Shown here piece by piece: positions 1 through 12,553 of a stretch of 64,000 nt of DNA. The notes under the pieces were generated by a model. The model did no database searches. It was not told the DNA's origin and saw nothing but the letters and a program-made list of their open reading frames with translations. Positions within the stretch are counted from its first letter, which is position 1, and every line of letters begins with the position of its first letter. Position numbers and translations under genes: made by a program. Source of the stretch: Maniola hyperantus (lineage: Eukaryota > Arthropoda > Insecta > Lepidoptera > Nymphalidae). The stretch lies in contig NC_048550.1 of the NCBI RefSeq assembly GCF_902806685.2, forward strand, positions 9,467,383 through 9,531,382, in the 5' to 3' direction.

Positions 1-525
1 AACTGTCGAGCGGCTATACAGTTTGGTCATTAACTATATCTTGTTTTTTATTCACTAGTTCATTTCACTGTACATATTTATCTGAAGTCGAGATATCGTA
101 TTCCATAGATATTAGTACAAGCACAAACACAAGTGCTATTTGTTTAGCGTTCTCAATTTCAACTGAATATTTTTAGACTGATTCAGATTAGGGCCTGAAA
201 CACTTACAACGCGTGACGGAAGTGTACCACGCGGCTCTTAAAAGTCGTAATACAAGGAACTGAACGCCAGTGTGAAGGGCCTCTTAGGAGCGCCCCTATA
301 TATGGACAAAATAATAATGTCCAACGTAGGCGATCGTCGAACATATTATGCGCAGTGCAGAGCCGCTCCTACGCGACGCTGGCGCAGCGTTAAGTACTAT
401 ACAACATACTATATATTGTATTATACAATCGCGAACTATTTGAAATTATTTTTTGTATCAATAAAAAAAAAATCAAATAGTTTGCGATTGTTTTTTTTAA
501 ATTATTTTCGATTGTTTTTTAATTT
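1..525. other. Non-coding, no gene recognised
   Basis: AT-rich sequence. The open frames here are short and show no codon bias, domain or splice context. Long runs of T/A appear near 460-525, just before the repeat that follows. Confidence 0.5.
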
Positions 526-1135
526 TTAACCGACTTCAAAAAAAGGAGGAGGTTCTCAATTCGACTGTTTTTTTTTGTATGTTTGTTACGCGATTACTCC
601 GTCAATTATGAACCGATTTTGATAATTCTTTTTTTGTTCTGTAGGACATACTTCAGAGGTGGTCTCATTTTAATTTGGTAAAGATCTGATAAATATCTTC
701 GGAGATGGAGAACGGAACTCCTCAATTAATAAGAGTAAATTGCTCGCGATTAGTGTAATAGCTTTGCAAACAGTAGGGTTTTAACCAGGCATAGCATATT
801 TTTAACCGACTTGAAAAAAGGAGGAGGTTCTCAATTCGAATGTATGTCTTTTTGTATGTTTGTTACGCGATTTCTTCGCCAAATATGAACCGATTTTAAT
901 GATTCTTTTTTTGTTTGGTAGATCGTACTTGAGAGGTGGTTCTATTTTACTTTGGTGAAGATCTGATGAATATCTTCGGACATGGAGAACAGAACTCCTC
1001 AATAGATAAGAGTAAATTGCTCGTGATCAGTGTAACAGCTTAGTAAACAGTAGGTTTTTAACCAGCCATATCATATTTTAGTACGATGGGGCCACTAAAA
1101 ATTGTGAAATAAAAAAATTTCAAAAAAAAAACCGA
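526..1135 (+). repeat. Tandem pair of an 'AACCGACTT..' interspersed repeat
   Basis: Two diverged copies of about 280 bp lie head to tail (about 528-805 and 806-1085). Each begins with ACCGACTT then an A-run and GGAGGAGGTTCTCAATTCGA, and each ends near ACCAGGCATAGCATATTTT. The same element occurs in the opposite orientation at about 19218-19535, inside an intron of the large ankyrin gene. The short open frames inside it are not genes. Confidence 0.7.
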
Positions 1136-1814
1136 CATTTTTTTTTAAAATTATCGCGGCGTATGGGCTATGCACATGTTCGACGAACTCTTACGAAGTG
1201 ACTCTGGCTGCGCTGCCGTCACGCTTTGCTTGTTTCATCCTTAACAGATAAAATGTATTTTGTCAGAATTAACAAGTAATAAGCAATTAAAGGCGACTGT
1301 CGAATCTGAAATTAGGAATAGCTAGATTTTTCCCCCATACTAGTGAGTAAAAAATTTGCATCCATCTTATTGCAGTCTTGTAGCAAGACTATTATTGTAG
1401 GTAGTGTATGAGGTGCCTTTAGCAATAGGTACTCGGTATTCTATCACTTTGGTTTGCGTTGCCGGTATTATCGGCGTCCTACACATCTCTAGGCACTGTA
1501 TAGGATGCCGCTCGGTACAAAAATAGTTCGCGCTAAAAAGTCAAAATAGCGTATTTCATTGCTATTCTACTGCAAGTGTCATTAGCAGGGGACTCAAGGG
1601 TATTAAGTTTTTAACGGCTAGAAGACTCGCTCTGTCATCCCTTCATTCAGCTTCACCAAACATAACTAATACATTACAGCTTCATTCAGCTCCTTGAGCT
1701 TCTGGCTTTGGTGGCACTGGCAGACAAGACTGATTGGTGGAGATCCGTTCTGGACCAGATTCGATCTAATTTTCTACATAATATATGAACTATTTGATGA
1801 TTTATTTATTTACT
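1136..1814. other. Non-coding spacer
   Basis: No coding signal was seen. A stretch near 1600-1750 (CTTCATTCAGCTCC..GAGCTTCTGGCTT) resembles sequence near 41280-41400, so at least part of it is probably an old repeat. Confidence 0.4.
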
Positions 1815-2032
1815 AGCTAATGCCCGCGACTTTGTACGTGTGGATTTAGGTTTTTAAAATTCCGGTGGGATCTCTTAAATTTTCCGGGATAAAAAGTAGC
1901 CTATATCCTTCCCCGGGATATAAGGTAACTTTGTACCAAATTTCATCAAAATCGGTTGAGCGGTCGGGCCGTGAAATGCTAGCAGACAGACAGACAGACA
2001 GACACACTTTCGCATTTATAATATAAGTATGG
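1815..2032 (+). repeat. 'CCCGCGACTTTGT..TTCGCATTTATAATA' interspersed element
   Basis: A full copy of a lepidopteran interspersed repeat. It starts TAGCTAATGCCCGCGACTTT, contains CCGGGATAAAAAGTAGCCTA and a short (CAGA)n run, and ends CACACTTTCGCATTTATAAT. Related copies lie at 6710, 24175, 31405, 58655, 61886 and, inverted, 63457. The class (SINE or RTE-derived) cannot be settled from the sequence alone. Confidence 0.75.
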
Positions 2033-2499
2033 ATTTGATTTTTGTATTTTACCCATGCAATTATCGCTCGGCATCGGCACTCTAACCAGCAAGTCTACGG
2101 CAATACGACCCAAAGTGACGACACTTCTATTATTTGTATTATCCTGTGAGACTGACAGTATCAGAAGTATAAAGCCTAGATTCCACCTACATTTTACGCA
2201 CGATTATCACGCACGGCCGACGACATCAACCCAACCATCATCATAAACATCATTCATTATTATCGTTTTGTGATAGTTTCATATTATGATTTATTGACAT
2301 ATCTATAAGTAATACAAATTGTAATTGGACCTTGGATATTAAAAATAATTTAAGCAAGTGCTATCTGATAAACGTGTGTTTGTTTTAAACCTACGTTTAA
2401 CGGGTACGGTTCCGACATTTTTAATGCAAAAATTGTAGAATTATTATTTTCATCTGTTGACATTGTAGGTATGTATATTTCTTGACATGTACGACTAGT

Positions 2500-2660
2500 A
2501 CGAATATAGTCCATATAAAATGACTTTTCACGCGCCATTTTAACTCTATGGGTCAACTGTCATGTCAAAAGTACGGTTCACCTTTAAAATAAGGATTAAT
2601 CGTCTTCTCTTACTTTTTACATAAAATTTGACACAAAGCTAAAATGGCACGTGAGAACAC
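2500..2660 (-). repeat. 'GGCGCGTGAGG' MITE-like element
   Basis: Contains CACGCGCCATTTTAACTC and CATGTCAAAAGTACGGTTCA, reverse-complement matches to copies at about 31130-31332 and 51915-52068. Non-coding. Confidence 0.55.
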
Positions 2661-2689
2661 GAAATGTATGCATTATACTTATAGTTCTG

Positions 2690-3056
2690 AAAACCGGTCA
2701 AGTGCGATCGGACTCGCAAAGGAAGGGTTCCGTACCACCGTACAAGAAAACACTAATTGACTTTTGACTGTTTTCGGATTTTTCCTTTTACTTGGCTATA
2801 AGTAAGCGCCGTTACACGGTGAAGCATAAACTGCTTCCTACAAAAAGTTCGTGATGTTTTGAATCCGAGCCTCGTATGCGGGTCCGCGCCCGCCACATAC
2901 TGGCATAAATCATCCCTAAGACAGTGCTACCTGCCAAGTTTCATGATTCTATTATATATACCTTATAGGTTTTGATTCCCATGACCGATCTTGACAGACA
3001 CACAACATAGTGATCCTATAATGGATCTTCTTTTTCTCTGGAGATACGGAACCCTA
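2690..3056 (-). repeat. 'GTTCCGTAC..GACTCGC' interspersed element
   Basis: Starts AAAACCGGTCAAGTGCGATC and runs through GGGTTCCGTA to AGATACGGAACCCTAAAAA. It matches in reverse complement the copies at 20348-20793 and 22210-22556 and is in the same orientation as those near 35603-36130. Confidence 0.65.
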
Positions 3057-3269
3057 AAAATTCGGTTATTTTACTGACTTGTATAGCTCTGTAATCTGTA
3101 TGTTGGTTACTTTGATGTAATATCGAAACCGATATGATGTGTGCGAACCCTACTAGGGTTTTTTTGGTTTATTTGAGTAAAAAGATTATTTTGCAATTAA
3201 TCTTGCTACAGAACTGTGATTATTATTAGTATCTACATTGTACTATCACAATACTACATGTTGAACCCA

Positions 3270-3625
3270 AAAAATCCTTATATTGCGACCATTTTGAGAT
3301 TTCACATTTTGGCTCTGTGTCAACTGTCATGTCATGTCATTAGTCATAAGTACTATTTTAGTCGTTATTTTAAAGATGGTCTACTTTTGACATGACATGT
3401 TGACTAGGGCGATTTCGTAAAACCGGCATCAATCATTATTACAATCTCAATTGTTGTGATTGGCTGAATTTGTGCTACTCTTGTTGCAACAATGCATTGT
3501 AGCCAATAGTGAGCGAGCGTCAATCTATCAGAGATGATTGCTATCGTGACATTGTAGCTGTCATTCTACCTCAATCGCGTAGCTGAGCTAAAATGGCGAG
3601 TGAGATCTCAAAATGTAGGTATGCA
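3270..3625. repeat. Diverged composite repeat
   Basis: Contains TGACATGACATGTTGACTAG and AGCTAAAATGGCGAGTGAGA, diverged relatives of the GGCGCGTGAGG element at 2500-2660. No coding signal. Confidence 0.4.
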
Positions 3626-4438
3626 TTATACCATTACTGTACCTAAGTGCTTAGTGCATCGTATTTACATTTGATTAAAATTAATTTATTGTACTCCCAG
3701 TTTCATTTGAGACGTGCCTACAAAGGCGATACAATATTTCTCCCCGTATCGTTACATGTGATTGGCATCAGATGTTCATACCATTATAATTTATGATATA
3801 ATAATCAATAAAATAATTACATTTCTATGAATGGTGTTGTTTTATTCGAATGGATGTACTTATATATTTCATTATTTATTCCTGAGGATATCTACTTAAA
3901 ACTAAAACTTTGTATAAATTACAGTCTGAAAACTGAAATGGTTCATTAAAGTAAAGAACAGGAATAGGACTAAATACCTACGTACATACAGTGCCACCAA
4001 CTGATCTGTTCGTGACAGCGCGCAGCGTCTCTAGTGGAGAATTTGTTAGTGTTATTTTTAAGAAATTGTATTCCAATACTAGCTTATACCCACGACTTCT
4101 CTCGCTTGGATTTTGAAATGGCGGTTGACGCAGCCCTAGTTCCAATTTTGCCCACATGAACAAATAAGTTAGTGGCACCATTGGCAGACGAATCCTACTG
4201 TCTAGGTATGCGATTAAAGATTAAAACCATAGAGATAGTATACACAATTCTTGAGTTATACTGGCCACTTTTATAATAAGTGACCATTGAGATTTTGATG
4301 ACGAATGATGTGAATGACTCATTACCTACTTTCAAGTTAAAATAATTGAGTTGTTTTGGAAGCCATTTTATAGCTATTTCTATTTTAATTTATTGACTTC
4401 ATTTTTAAAAATAGGCATGCGTTTTTATTTTTGACGCT
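3626..4438. promoter_or_regulatory. Spacer upstream of the CCDC34-like gene
   Basis: No gene is visible. This stretch should hold the promoter and 5' leader of the gene starting at 4439. A possible 3' splice site (AAAAATAG) lies about 25 bp before the start codon, which would allow a spliced leader. No clear TATA box or initiator was identified. Confidence 0.3.
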
Positions 4439-6647
4439 ATGGGCAGCGACATCGATAACTTTGGCGATAGCGCTCGCAATCGGTCAAAGTACGAATTGCA
4501 CGTGAGAAAATCGAACCACGTATTCGATGGTGCTGGCGAAAATGTGCACTACCACAGCGACACTGAGTCTCAAGGGTCTAAGAAGAGTAAAACACGGTAC
4601 ATCAACCCAGCAATTTGTATCGAAACAGTTGAATCTACTCATTCCGCGACATCTTTGCAAACTGATTCTTCTTTCCTCGATGAAGTCACGCCGCATCCGC
4701 ATAGTTCTTACAGGAGTTTTTCCACCCCTTTCCTGACTGGGCGTATATCTAGTGCTTCATCTGGGAGCGTGAAGCGCAAGTCGTGTCGTCTCGCTTGTCA
4801 AGAAGCGTGTTGCGAAGAAGCGACGCCGCGCGAATATCGCACGTATCGCGAAGATGGTTCGGACACGTTTCGCTTGTCCGTCGCCTCAGCTTCGACTACG
4901 GCCACGGCTAAGGAAGAACGCGAGCGAAATGAGAGGAAGAAACGAGAAGCGTTTGAGCAGTGGTTGGCACGAAAAGAACATGAGGTTATTATCTATTTTG
5001 TACGATTTTATTTTTCAATCGTCGGTCTGCTATTCGGGAGGTCGGGGGTTCAATCCCGGGCACACATCTCCAACTTTTCGGAGTTATCGCGTTAAATGTC
5101 ACTTGGCATAACGCTGAAGAAAACATCGTGAGAAAACCTAATGTTCTCAAATGGCAGACTATAGCCCAACTCTTCTCATTCTAAGAGGAGAGCCGTTCAA
5201 GTAGTGAACCGTGCATGTGTTGTTGATGATGATGATAATGATAAGACCGTGTAGGTATCTCTCCTATAAAATATATAGACCTCGTCGAAAATATCTAATA
5301 AGTATCATTATACGATTTGATAAAATCAATTATTGAGTGCAGCTCGCGTCACGATTGTTGAAACTCAAACTTTGAGTTATGTAAATGGACGGAACTTTGT
5401 GACGCGAAACTACAGTTTAGTAAATGATCTTAAAGTTGTAATTAAAGACCAATTTTAGAAACTGTTGCATAGGTATATTGGACTAAGCTTTTCATTAGTC
5501 TCAGCATACAGTTATTGATCTAGAAACGAGAAAGAGCACGTCTCGAGAAGATGAAGCTGCAAGTGGCGGCATCAACAACGCCCGAACAACGGGAGGAGTC
5601 GTTCAAGAAGTGGTTGGAGCAGAAGCGAACGCAAATGGAGAGACGCAAGGCAGAAGATATCATGCGGCAGTACCGTTCCAATGAACAACGCGAGCAAGAA
5701 TGCAAGAAACGACATAGGGAGAAAGAAGCGAAATTGGCAGAGTGGATTAAGAAAAAAGAAGAGGAGATGAAATGTATGTTCACTGTAGTATCGTTCGTTG
5801 TGGCCTAAGCATAGGCCTCTGGCCTACCGTGTATCTGAGAATAAGGTTCGTGAGGTAGGCAGGTATGCTACTCAGTTAAACCGTAGTTTTAAACAAAAAT
5901 AGTGTATTTTCCTCAAAAACCAGCTAGAACATTTAATTCACTCACAAACATGCTACCTACTGAGTTCTGTAGTTTATGTAGGTAGTCGACCACTGTCAAA
6001 CCATCTGACCATAAGATAGGTTTGTCCATCTACGACTCGGCAATTTGCGATTGTATGGTTTTAATTTTTAATAAAAAAAAAACGAGCAGGCCAAGTGATT
6101 ACCGCCGCCCATGAACATTTGCAGTACCTACCAGAGGAACCGCCGCGACCTTTCAGGAATTTGTTGATCCGTCCCTTGAATAAATCCGTTGAAATCTAGT
6201 GGGAACGCCGAAGGGAGTTGGTTCCACAGTTTAGAATATTTGGAGAAGCTGTACGATCTTAATCTAAGCTCTATACTTACTGACTTGATCGGCCGCTAGG
6301 AACTTGAGATTGCTTGTAGGTTTTATCTATCGGAGATTTCCACTAAAGAATTTTCAGAAATTCCACCTATTCCACACCAGAGCGGAGCGAGAATAGGTCG
6401 GCTCGGTCGGCAGATAATATGAAAATATAAGTAAACATCTATTTAACTCTTTTCCTGTGATATCTAATTGCTTATTTGTTAATGCCTAGTAATGAAAACT
6501 CGAGCCGAACGCAAGGCTGCACGCGCAGCCATAGAGGAAGAGCGTCGCCGGGTGGCGGGCGAGCGAGCGTATCGCGACTGGCTGCGAACCAGCAAAAATA
6601 AACCGCTACCAGTGCCTTTGAACCAGGGAGAACTTAGTGAGTACTGA
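4439..6647 (+). CDS. CCDC34: CCDC34-like coiled-coil protein
   Basis: Three coding exons with matching phases: 4439-4984 (phase 0, GAG|GTTATT), 5524-5773 (donor GTATGT) and 6490-6647, giving about 317 aa. The first 150 residues are Ser/Thr-rich and look disordered. Next comes a highly charged helical region with four repeats of the pattern xxW[LI]xxK: REAFEQWLARK, EESFKKWLEQK, KLAEWIKKK and YRDWLRTSK. This is the hallmark of the CCDC34 family (Pfam CCDC34/DUF4207), which in mammals is needed for sperm flagella. The last exon either reads to TGA at 6645-6647 or splices at GTGAGT (6637) or GTACTG (6641) to a short exon near 7175; both joins keep an open frame, so the last few residues are uncertain. 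A SINE fills part of intron 1. The gene converges on the minus-strand ankyrin gene. Family call fairly sure; start likely because of the long open first exon. Confidence 0.72.
5020..5242 (+). repeat. tRNA-derived SINE
   Basis: Contains a tRNA B-box-like GGGGGTTCAATCCCGGGC, the conserved GAAAACATCGTGAGAAAACC and GAGAGGAGAGCC blocks, and a (GATGAT)n tail. It sits in intron 1 of the CCDC34-like gene. Other copies: 9030, 23597, 27531 (inverted), 28630 (inverted), 37755 and 58040. Confidence 0.75.
6085..6290. repeat. Probable retroelement-derived repeat
   Basis: The stretch GATTACCGCCGCCCATGAAC .. GGAGTTGGTTCCACAG resembles sequence that is widespread in lepidopteran genomes, and related sequence seems to occur in reverse at about 25790-26062. 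It lies in intron 2 of the CCDC34-like gene. Confidence 0.4.
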
Positions 6648-6709
6648 GTATCGATAACAGCTGTTGAACCATCTTGTAAAATCTTTGCCATCTAAATATA
6701 CTTATATGA

Positions 6710-6906
6710 CTAGCTGATGCCCGCGACTTTGGATTTGGATTTTTAAAATCCCGTGGGAACTCTTTGATTTCCCGGGATAAAAAGTAGCTATGTCACTCTC
6801 CAAGTCTTTAACTATACCCATGCAAAAAATCACGTTGCTCCGTTATTCTGTTACAACGTGATTGAAGGACAAATCAACAAACACACTTTCACATTTATAA
6901 TATGGG
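6710..6906 (+). repeat. 'CCCGCGACTTT..TTCACATTTATAATA' interspersed element
   Basis: Starts CTAGCTGATGCCCGCGACTT and ends ACACTTTCACATTTATAAT. Same family as 1815-2032 and located just past the last sure exon of the CCDC34-like gene. Confidence 0.7.
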
Positions 6907-8771
6907 TAGGTACCTACTGAGGTACTGATACGAAAAGTCCTGACTCACTGACTAATAGATAGGTCAGACCTATCAGACCTAGGTTGACCTATATCAACGT
7001 CAAGCTCAAACTTTTGGGCTTAGAAAACTGAAATTTTGCATGGAGGTTCCCCTTCTATTGTAGATACGGCCCGATTTTTCGACATTTTTGCGGGATATGG
7101 AATAAAGAAGATTTATATTTTTTGCCGAGCGAAGCCTTTGACAGTCGCTACTCGCTAGTTATCCTATTTTTTTAGGTTTGAACATTTGCGCCCGAATACT
7201 GAAAAACACCTAGCTGTATATTTAACTTTTACTTAATAGCAACCTAATCAACACATTAGAGGGGCCAACATTGTGGTCTTGCGCCAAGAAAACTAAATGA
7301 TAAAATTTATTTTTAAGGTCTGCGTGGTTCAGTTTCTCAAATGTATATAAACCCGGTCCCATGGCAGTCTCCAACATGAAGATAAGAAGCTCAACTATGA
7401 ATCTCCCATACAGATTCAAAAATGTCGGCACCGGTTTTGCATTAGGTACTTGCATAAATTATTATTTTCACTTTGTAAAATGTTACCAAAACTTTATAAT
7501 TGTAAACAAAATTCTGTAATTTCTGAAATTCTGAAATTCTGTAGGATTTGGCATTTTAGGAGAGTTGTATTTCACCATTGAGTGTAGACACAATAATTAC
7601 TAATATCGCCAATCGAAATTACGATTCTGGCATGAAACTTACGAGGTAAACTCTATAACTTTTTAAATTTATTATTTTAGATTAAATTTTGAATTTTTAG
7701 AACAGCGTTTTGTACCTAACTATTATTACCTAGAGAGTACCATCTTTCTCTTATCATGTTATTTTTGAAGAATAATAAATATAATTTTTAATAATGTGCC
7801 TTGTCGATTTACTTAGAAATAATACTTACAATAAAACACATTAAATATTTTTTATTATTTTATTTACGAAAACATTCAAGAGATAAAATATCGGTGTACT
7901 ATAAGGGTCCCTACAAGTACATAATATTAATTTAAAGCTAATGAATAAGTATTAATTTTACAAAATTGGTGAAAAATACTCTTCTGGTTTCACGATCACT
8001 CGAAAGTTTTCGAAAGTTTTTGGGGTTTGATAAAAGTATTCTTAACGGTTCTTTTTAAATTCTGGTTAAGTAGTTACTTATAACGTCTGGTATTGAAGCC
8101 TACTTAGCTACCACCAAAGTTACTTTCTATAACAATTTTTAGAAAAAAATTGAGCTACGTTTTACCTAATTATTTAACATTCTACGTTGGTTCAGAAGTT
8201 TTAGGTATGCGTATATTTATTTTTATATACTGCCGAACTTTTCCTATTCTAGCATGAAACATCACGCTGGAATTTTATGTTACACCAGCAATAGCCGTCT
8301 GTTTTGGCACAATTAAACGATCCATTATTATATTATCCGTTATACCTACCTACATTATTTTTTGATTCCGTATTATGTGAATTTTATAAATCTTTTTATT
8401 CATATTCTTTTAGAATGCTAATTTTGCTAATATTATTATCGTCACTAAAAATGCACCGTCTAATTGTACCTACCTGTCTACTTTATAGACTGCGGTACCA
8501 AACTAAGGATCTTCAATGAAAGAACTAAATCGTACACCATTTGTCTAGAGTTTAGTAGGTACGTAACAAGAACTCTTTCTTCATCGAAATCTTTAAGAGC
8601 GATCACGCACTCTTCCGATCCGAAAGCGTGAAAATACGGATATAAAAATATCTACGTCATTATGTCATAAGCTACCATACAAATAGTTCTATGACTACTT
8701 CGGAATGTATTTTCACGGACTCGGATCGGATGAGTGCGTAACCGCCCTAACTCTTTGTATTTAAACCTTCT
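6907..8771. other. Intergenic spacer between convergent genes
   Basis: No conserved coding region was seen. Possible poly(A) signals for the plus-strand CCDC34-like gene are AATAAA at 7101-7106 and 7774-7779. A reverse AATAAA (TTTATT at 8395-8400) could serve the minus-strand gene ending at 8772. Very AT-rich. Confidence 0.4.
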
Positions 8772-10619
8772 CTAATAAGCTTCTTCTTCTTCCTTCAGAC
8801 GTAGTATATCGGATTTATTCATGAAATAATATGATGGTTGACGCCCTTTGAGGTCTTTAAGGACTCGCTTAGCGCCCGCTTGGATCAGCAAGTGACTTAA
8901 TGATTCCATCTTATTGACTCCCATTGCGTAGTGTAGAGGAGTACGTTCCAGCTGTAACGGAAATAATAACTTAATTTATACTTTCATGGCTAAAGGTTTA
9001 GAGACTTCGAAATAATGCCTTTTCAGTCTTATCAGTTGCTTTAACGGTGAAGGAATATATCGTGAGGAAAGCTACATGCATTAGAGTTCTCCATAATGTT
9101 CTCAAAGATGTGTGAAGTAAGTATGCAAATCCGCACTTGGCCAGCGTGGTGGTCTGGTGGACTAGCAGGTCTAAACCCTTCTCATTCTGGGAAAGACTTG
9201 GTCAGAATGGTGGGACGGTTATGGGTTGAGATGTTGATGATCAAATAAACTCTTAAAAATATATCTTGTTCTTTGCACCTATACAGGTCCTTGGATTCCC
9301 CGTATCAATGCGACAGTCCCCGATATATTGTGATAGGTACAAATTTTACAGTTCCGTGCTATTACTTGTGACTGCCAGATACAACAGGACTTTCCTGACT
9401 GGAATTAGAGTAGGTTCCTAGGTGGATGCTACGTTTATGCATCTCAGCGATTCAATAGCAGATTATGTGCATCGGAGTCTCGACAGAATCCTGACATATT
9501 CTGCAGATATCTGTGCCCTGGAGCTTAAGGTTGTAAAGTACGCGGCCGAAAGTAATGTACATTGGCCTTTAGAATGACATTTCGGCTTTGTAAAGTGTTG
9601 TCTCTGTCGCTCATACCTATATGACGTTTTGTCGGTCTCAACGACAAGGACAATGCTATACAAACCTACTATCTCCTTCTAAAGGTCGATGTACATTACT
9701 TTCGGCCGCGTACCTACTGTACATGTGTACATAACACTTACATTATCCCCGAGTCGAAGCAGCTCAACGCAGTTTTCAGCCAAGTAAGCCACGATGTCTT
9801 CATGCTGGGCTAGTACAGCTACATGGAGCGCGTTTCTGCCGAACGTGTTCTGTGCTCGAGCGAGCGTGCGACCACCTTCAGCTTTCACCAAGTCCTGCAC
9901 TGCGGCCAGGTCTCCTCGACGAACTGCGCCGTGAAGAGTTTCTCTTGACTCCTGGGTTATACAAAGTACACAAACTATTACAATGATACGTAGTTGCGTA
10001 GTTTTTAACGTCTGGTCAGTATTTCATTCTACACATTATATCTTTTCACACATATACTTAGTTTCAACTCTTAGAGTAGGTACCTCCTTATACGGTATTT
10101 TAAGGTAGGTTACTGCAGATGGCTGCTGTGGTTTACAATTTATCGTCTCTGGTCCTCATCATTTATTTAAAATGGGTTTTAAATAAAGTTCATGCATTCT
10201 GCTAACGAGCTCTTATACGCTCAATCTCATCATAATGGAGTTCCTTTAGAATATCGTTATTCTAAGGAATATTCCATTTCAAGCAAAAAAACGGGGATTC
10301 GAGAATTAGGATAGATTTTACAACTTTCATGATGATAAAAGTCAAAAGATAATTGGGTTACTTTTAATTACTTCAAAAGAAGGTATCGATGTTAGCAAGT
10401 TGATCATTTCGTCGTCACCGCGCTGCGCTACCACTTCTGATATCGGTACGCCTTCTTCGTCTACCACATCGAGAATATGGTCGTATCCTTGAAGAAGCAG
10501 CTCCATTATCTTATCAGTTTTCCCTGTAACATATTGGGCATTCATCGACTGGAATTGTAACCAGAATTTTGAGACGTCGCGTATAATTTTTGCCAAAATT
10601 AAGCGTATGTAACAAAAGT

Positions 10620-10659
<40 letters not shown>

Positions 10660-12553
10660 GCCTGTGGAGGTCCACTGTTGGACATAGGCCTTCCCTAAAG
10701 AGCGCCACCACACCCGGTCCTCAGCCTTCCTCATCCAGCCACTTCCCGCCAGCCTCTTTATATCGTCGGTCCATCGTGCTTATTATATTAAATATATATT
10801 AAAATGCTTAGCAAAAAAACTAACAGCGGACGTGGATTTCACGAATTTTGGAAGACCTTCTATTTAATAGTTTCTAAGAAATAATTTATTTTTGACACAG
10901 TCATCATCCCAATTCATACAATGAGGTATACTTAGTAGTACAGAGAACTTGAAACTTGGAGCTAAGTACAATATTGACGTGACGGAAATATCCGTAGGAC
11001 TCTTGTTACTTGTAGGTACCTCTAGCAGCCAGATGCAAAACCCATCGGTCGATTTCAGTAGTGTTTTCCAACACATTGGCTTGTATGGAGACATCTCGAG
11101 CAGTGCGGTACAATTCATCTCTATACCCAAGGCTTACGTCTGATTCTTGCAACAGTTGGAATAACGCATTGTTGGTGTGAGTTCTTGCTGCTGCGAAATG
11201 TAGCATGGATTGTCCATGTTCATCCTGCATAGAAAAGAGGATAAGTTGTTGAACGATGTTGAAATTAGGTTATTTTCCTTTTTGCACGCAATATTATTAT
11301 GGATAAAATATACAAGATGAAGTGTCATTTGGAATCAACCTCGATGATAGAAGCCAGTCGCCTAGCTAATCTGTTGGTAATGGAAACACTACCTATAGAT
11401 GATCAACGATAGATGCTAAGAGCTAACTAGATAGTTCTTGTCAACACTTGTGGAGGGTCAACATTTGTTACGATAAACGCGCACGGGGAGACAATTCGAC
11501 TTTCTTGTGTAATTTGTCTCGTAACTCGTTATGCTATGAAAGGGCTACTCATAGATTAATTATTGGTATTAAGTACTACTGAAATAAAAATTTCTTTTGG
11601 TATTGAACGCCCAAAGAGCCCAAAAATGTCAAATGGGTACGACATGTTGTCCACGGTCACAGCCTTCTTTATGTAAGACAATAAAGAAGGCTGTGCCACG
11701 GTCCATGTTATAGCTATCTTCAATTTTGCCTTTTAATCAATTTTGCTATCTTACCCTGTTAGCACTGCTGAATGCTGCTTCTGGCGCATCGGGGCTGGTA
11801 TCCTGGTTCGAGTCCACAGCAATCACCTCTATGGGCCGCCGTGGACGCGTGGCAGTTCGTGTGACAGTGCGTGCGGCCGTGCGAGCTCTATCATCTATTG
11901 CCTTTTCCATAGATGGTTCTTCCACATCCTCGTGATCCAGTGGGAGTTGTTCGTTGTCCGCTTCGGGCGTCTCTTTTGTTACTATTATACTCGTTTCCTA
12001 TTTAAAATATTTAAAGTCAGTAGTTCGGCTGATAGGCGGTCTAATTATTACAATATCGGATGCCGATCTGATATCGATCATTCAATAAATATTTGACCTT
12101 AGTTCGACACGATCGTTATCCCCCATATTATGTAAAGAAAAGACATATTAAATAAACATACGCTAATATTAGTAGAACTTTTGACAACTTTCAAACTAAT
12201 AATAACCAGAAAACAATGAATAAATAATTTACAATAACAACAAAATATATATATAGGTAATAAAGCGGTCACCTGTGTTCCCAATCGAGTTTTCTCTTGT
12301 TCGGGAAAATTATGAAGAAACGTCGCGAGGAAAGCAACTGGATCCTTTGGTTTAACGTTAGCCACTTCGGTCAGACCTTTGATCAAAGGATCGCCGAGTG
12401 CTGCAAAAATAGAATTCGGTTCATCGCTCTCGTACTGAAATATATTGTTTTCCATTTTACTTGGTAAAAACTGCTTACACTGAGCGAGGTATCTGCCTTC
12501 TTCGGTGTGAAAGATGGGAATGTCCATATGGCCGTTAGCGACGTGGTTCATAC
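8772..12553 (-). CDS. Ankyrin-repeat protein with N-terminal Dpy-30-like motif
   Basis: Six exons on the minus strand, all in phase: 12553-12273, 11997-11755, 11224-11020, 10523-10372, 9951-9742, 8951-8772 (stop TAG). From ATG at 12549-12551 the product is 422 aa. Residues about 50-90 contain GDPLIKGLTEVANVKPKDPV, the pattern of the Dpy-30 dimerisation motif (hydrophobic helix, then KPxDPxxFLAxxL). An acidic linker and an Arg/Thr stretch follow (about 94-174), then ankyrin repeats with the cores HGQSMLHFAAARTHT, ETLHGAVRRGDLAAV, FGRNALHVAVLAQHED and LERTPLHYAMGVN. The C terminus is LKEEEEAY. The ankyrin part matches one unit of the large neighbouring gene, including the WVLHLAARG..IPSFE module, so the two are paralogous. 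The first exon begins only two bases before ATG, so a 5' leader exon between 12554 and 13404 is expected but not located. Fusion with the upstream gene is less likely: that gene has its own stop and poly(A) signal, and no good donor in the right phase was found. An axonemal role is inference. Confidence 0.72.
9030..9245 (+). repeat. SINE copy in ankyrin-gene intron
   Basis: Carries TTTAACGGTGAAGGAATATA, ATCCGCACTTGGCCAGCGTG, CCCTTCTCATTCTGGGAAAG and a GATGTTGATGATCAA tail. Same family as 5020-5242. It lies in the last intron of the minus-strand ankyrin gene, in opposite orientation. Confidence 0.7.
10619..10780 (+). repeat. (ATC)n microsatellite and retroelement end
   Basis: About 13 ATC triplets (10619-10660) precede AGCCTGTGGAGGTCCACTG and TTGGACATAGGCCTTCCC, a sequence found at the ends of non-LTR elements across Lepidoptera. 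The poly-Met and poly-Ile frames here are translations of the microsatellite, not genes. Confidence 0.65.

Noticed and set aside
5030..5075. Possible tRNA gene (B-box-like GGGTTCAATCCCGG)
   Set aside because: No cloverleaf could be folded, and the segment continues into a SINE body with a GATGAT tail.
10514..10802. Frames with long poly-Met or poly-Ile
   Set aside because: They translate an ATC microsatellite at the end of a retroelement.
11743..12096. 117-residue plus-strand frame
   Set aside because: Antisense to the ankyrin-gene exon at 11755-11997.
12099..12272. C-terminal extension of the Dpy-30 frame (hydrophobic tail)
   Set aside because: It begins at a good splice donor (CAG|GTGACC). 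Splicing to 11997 restores the ankyrin frame, so the tail is intron.
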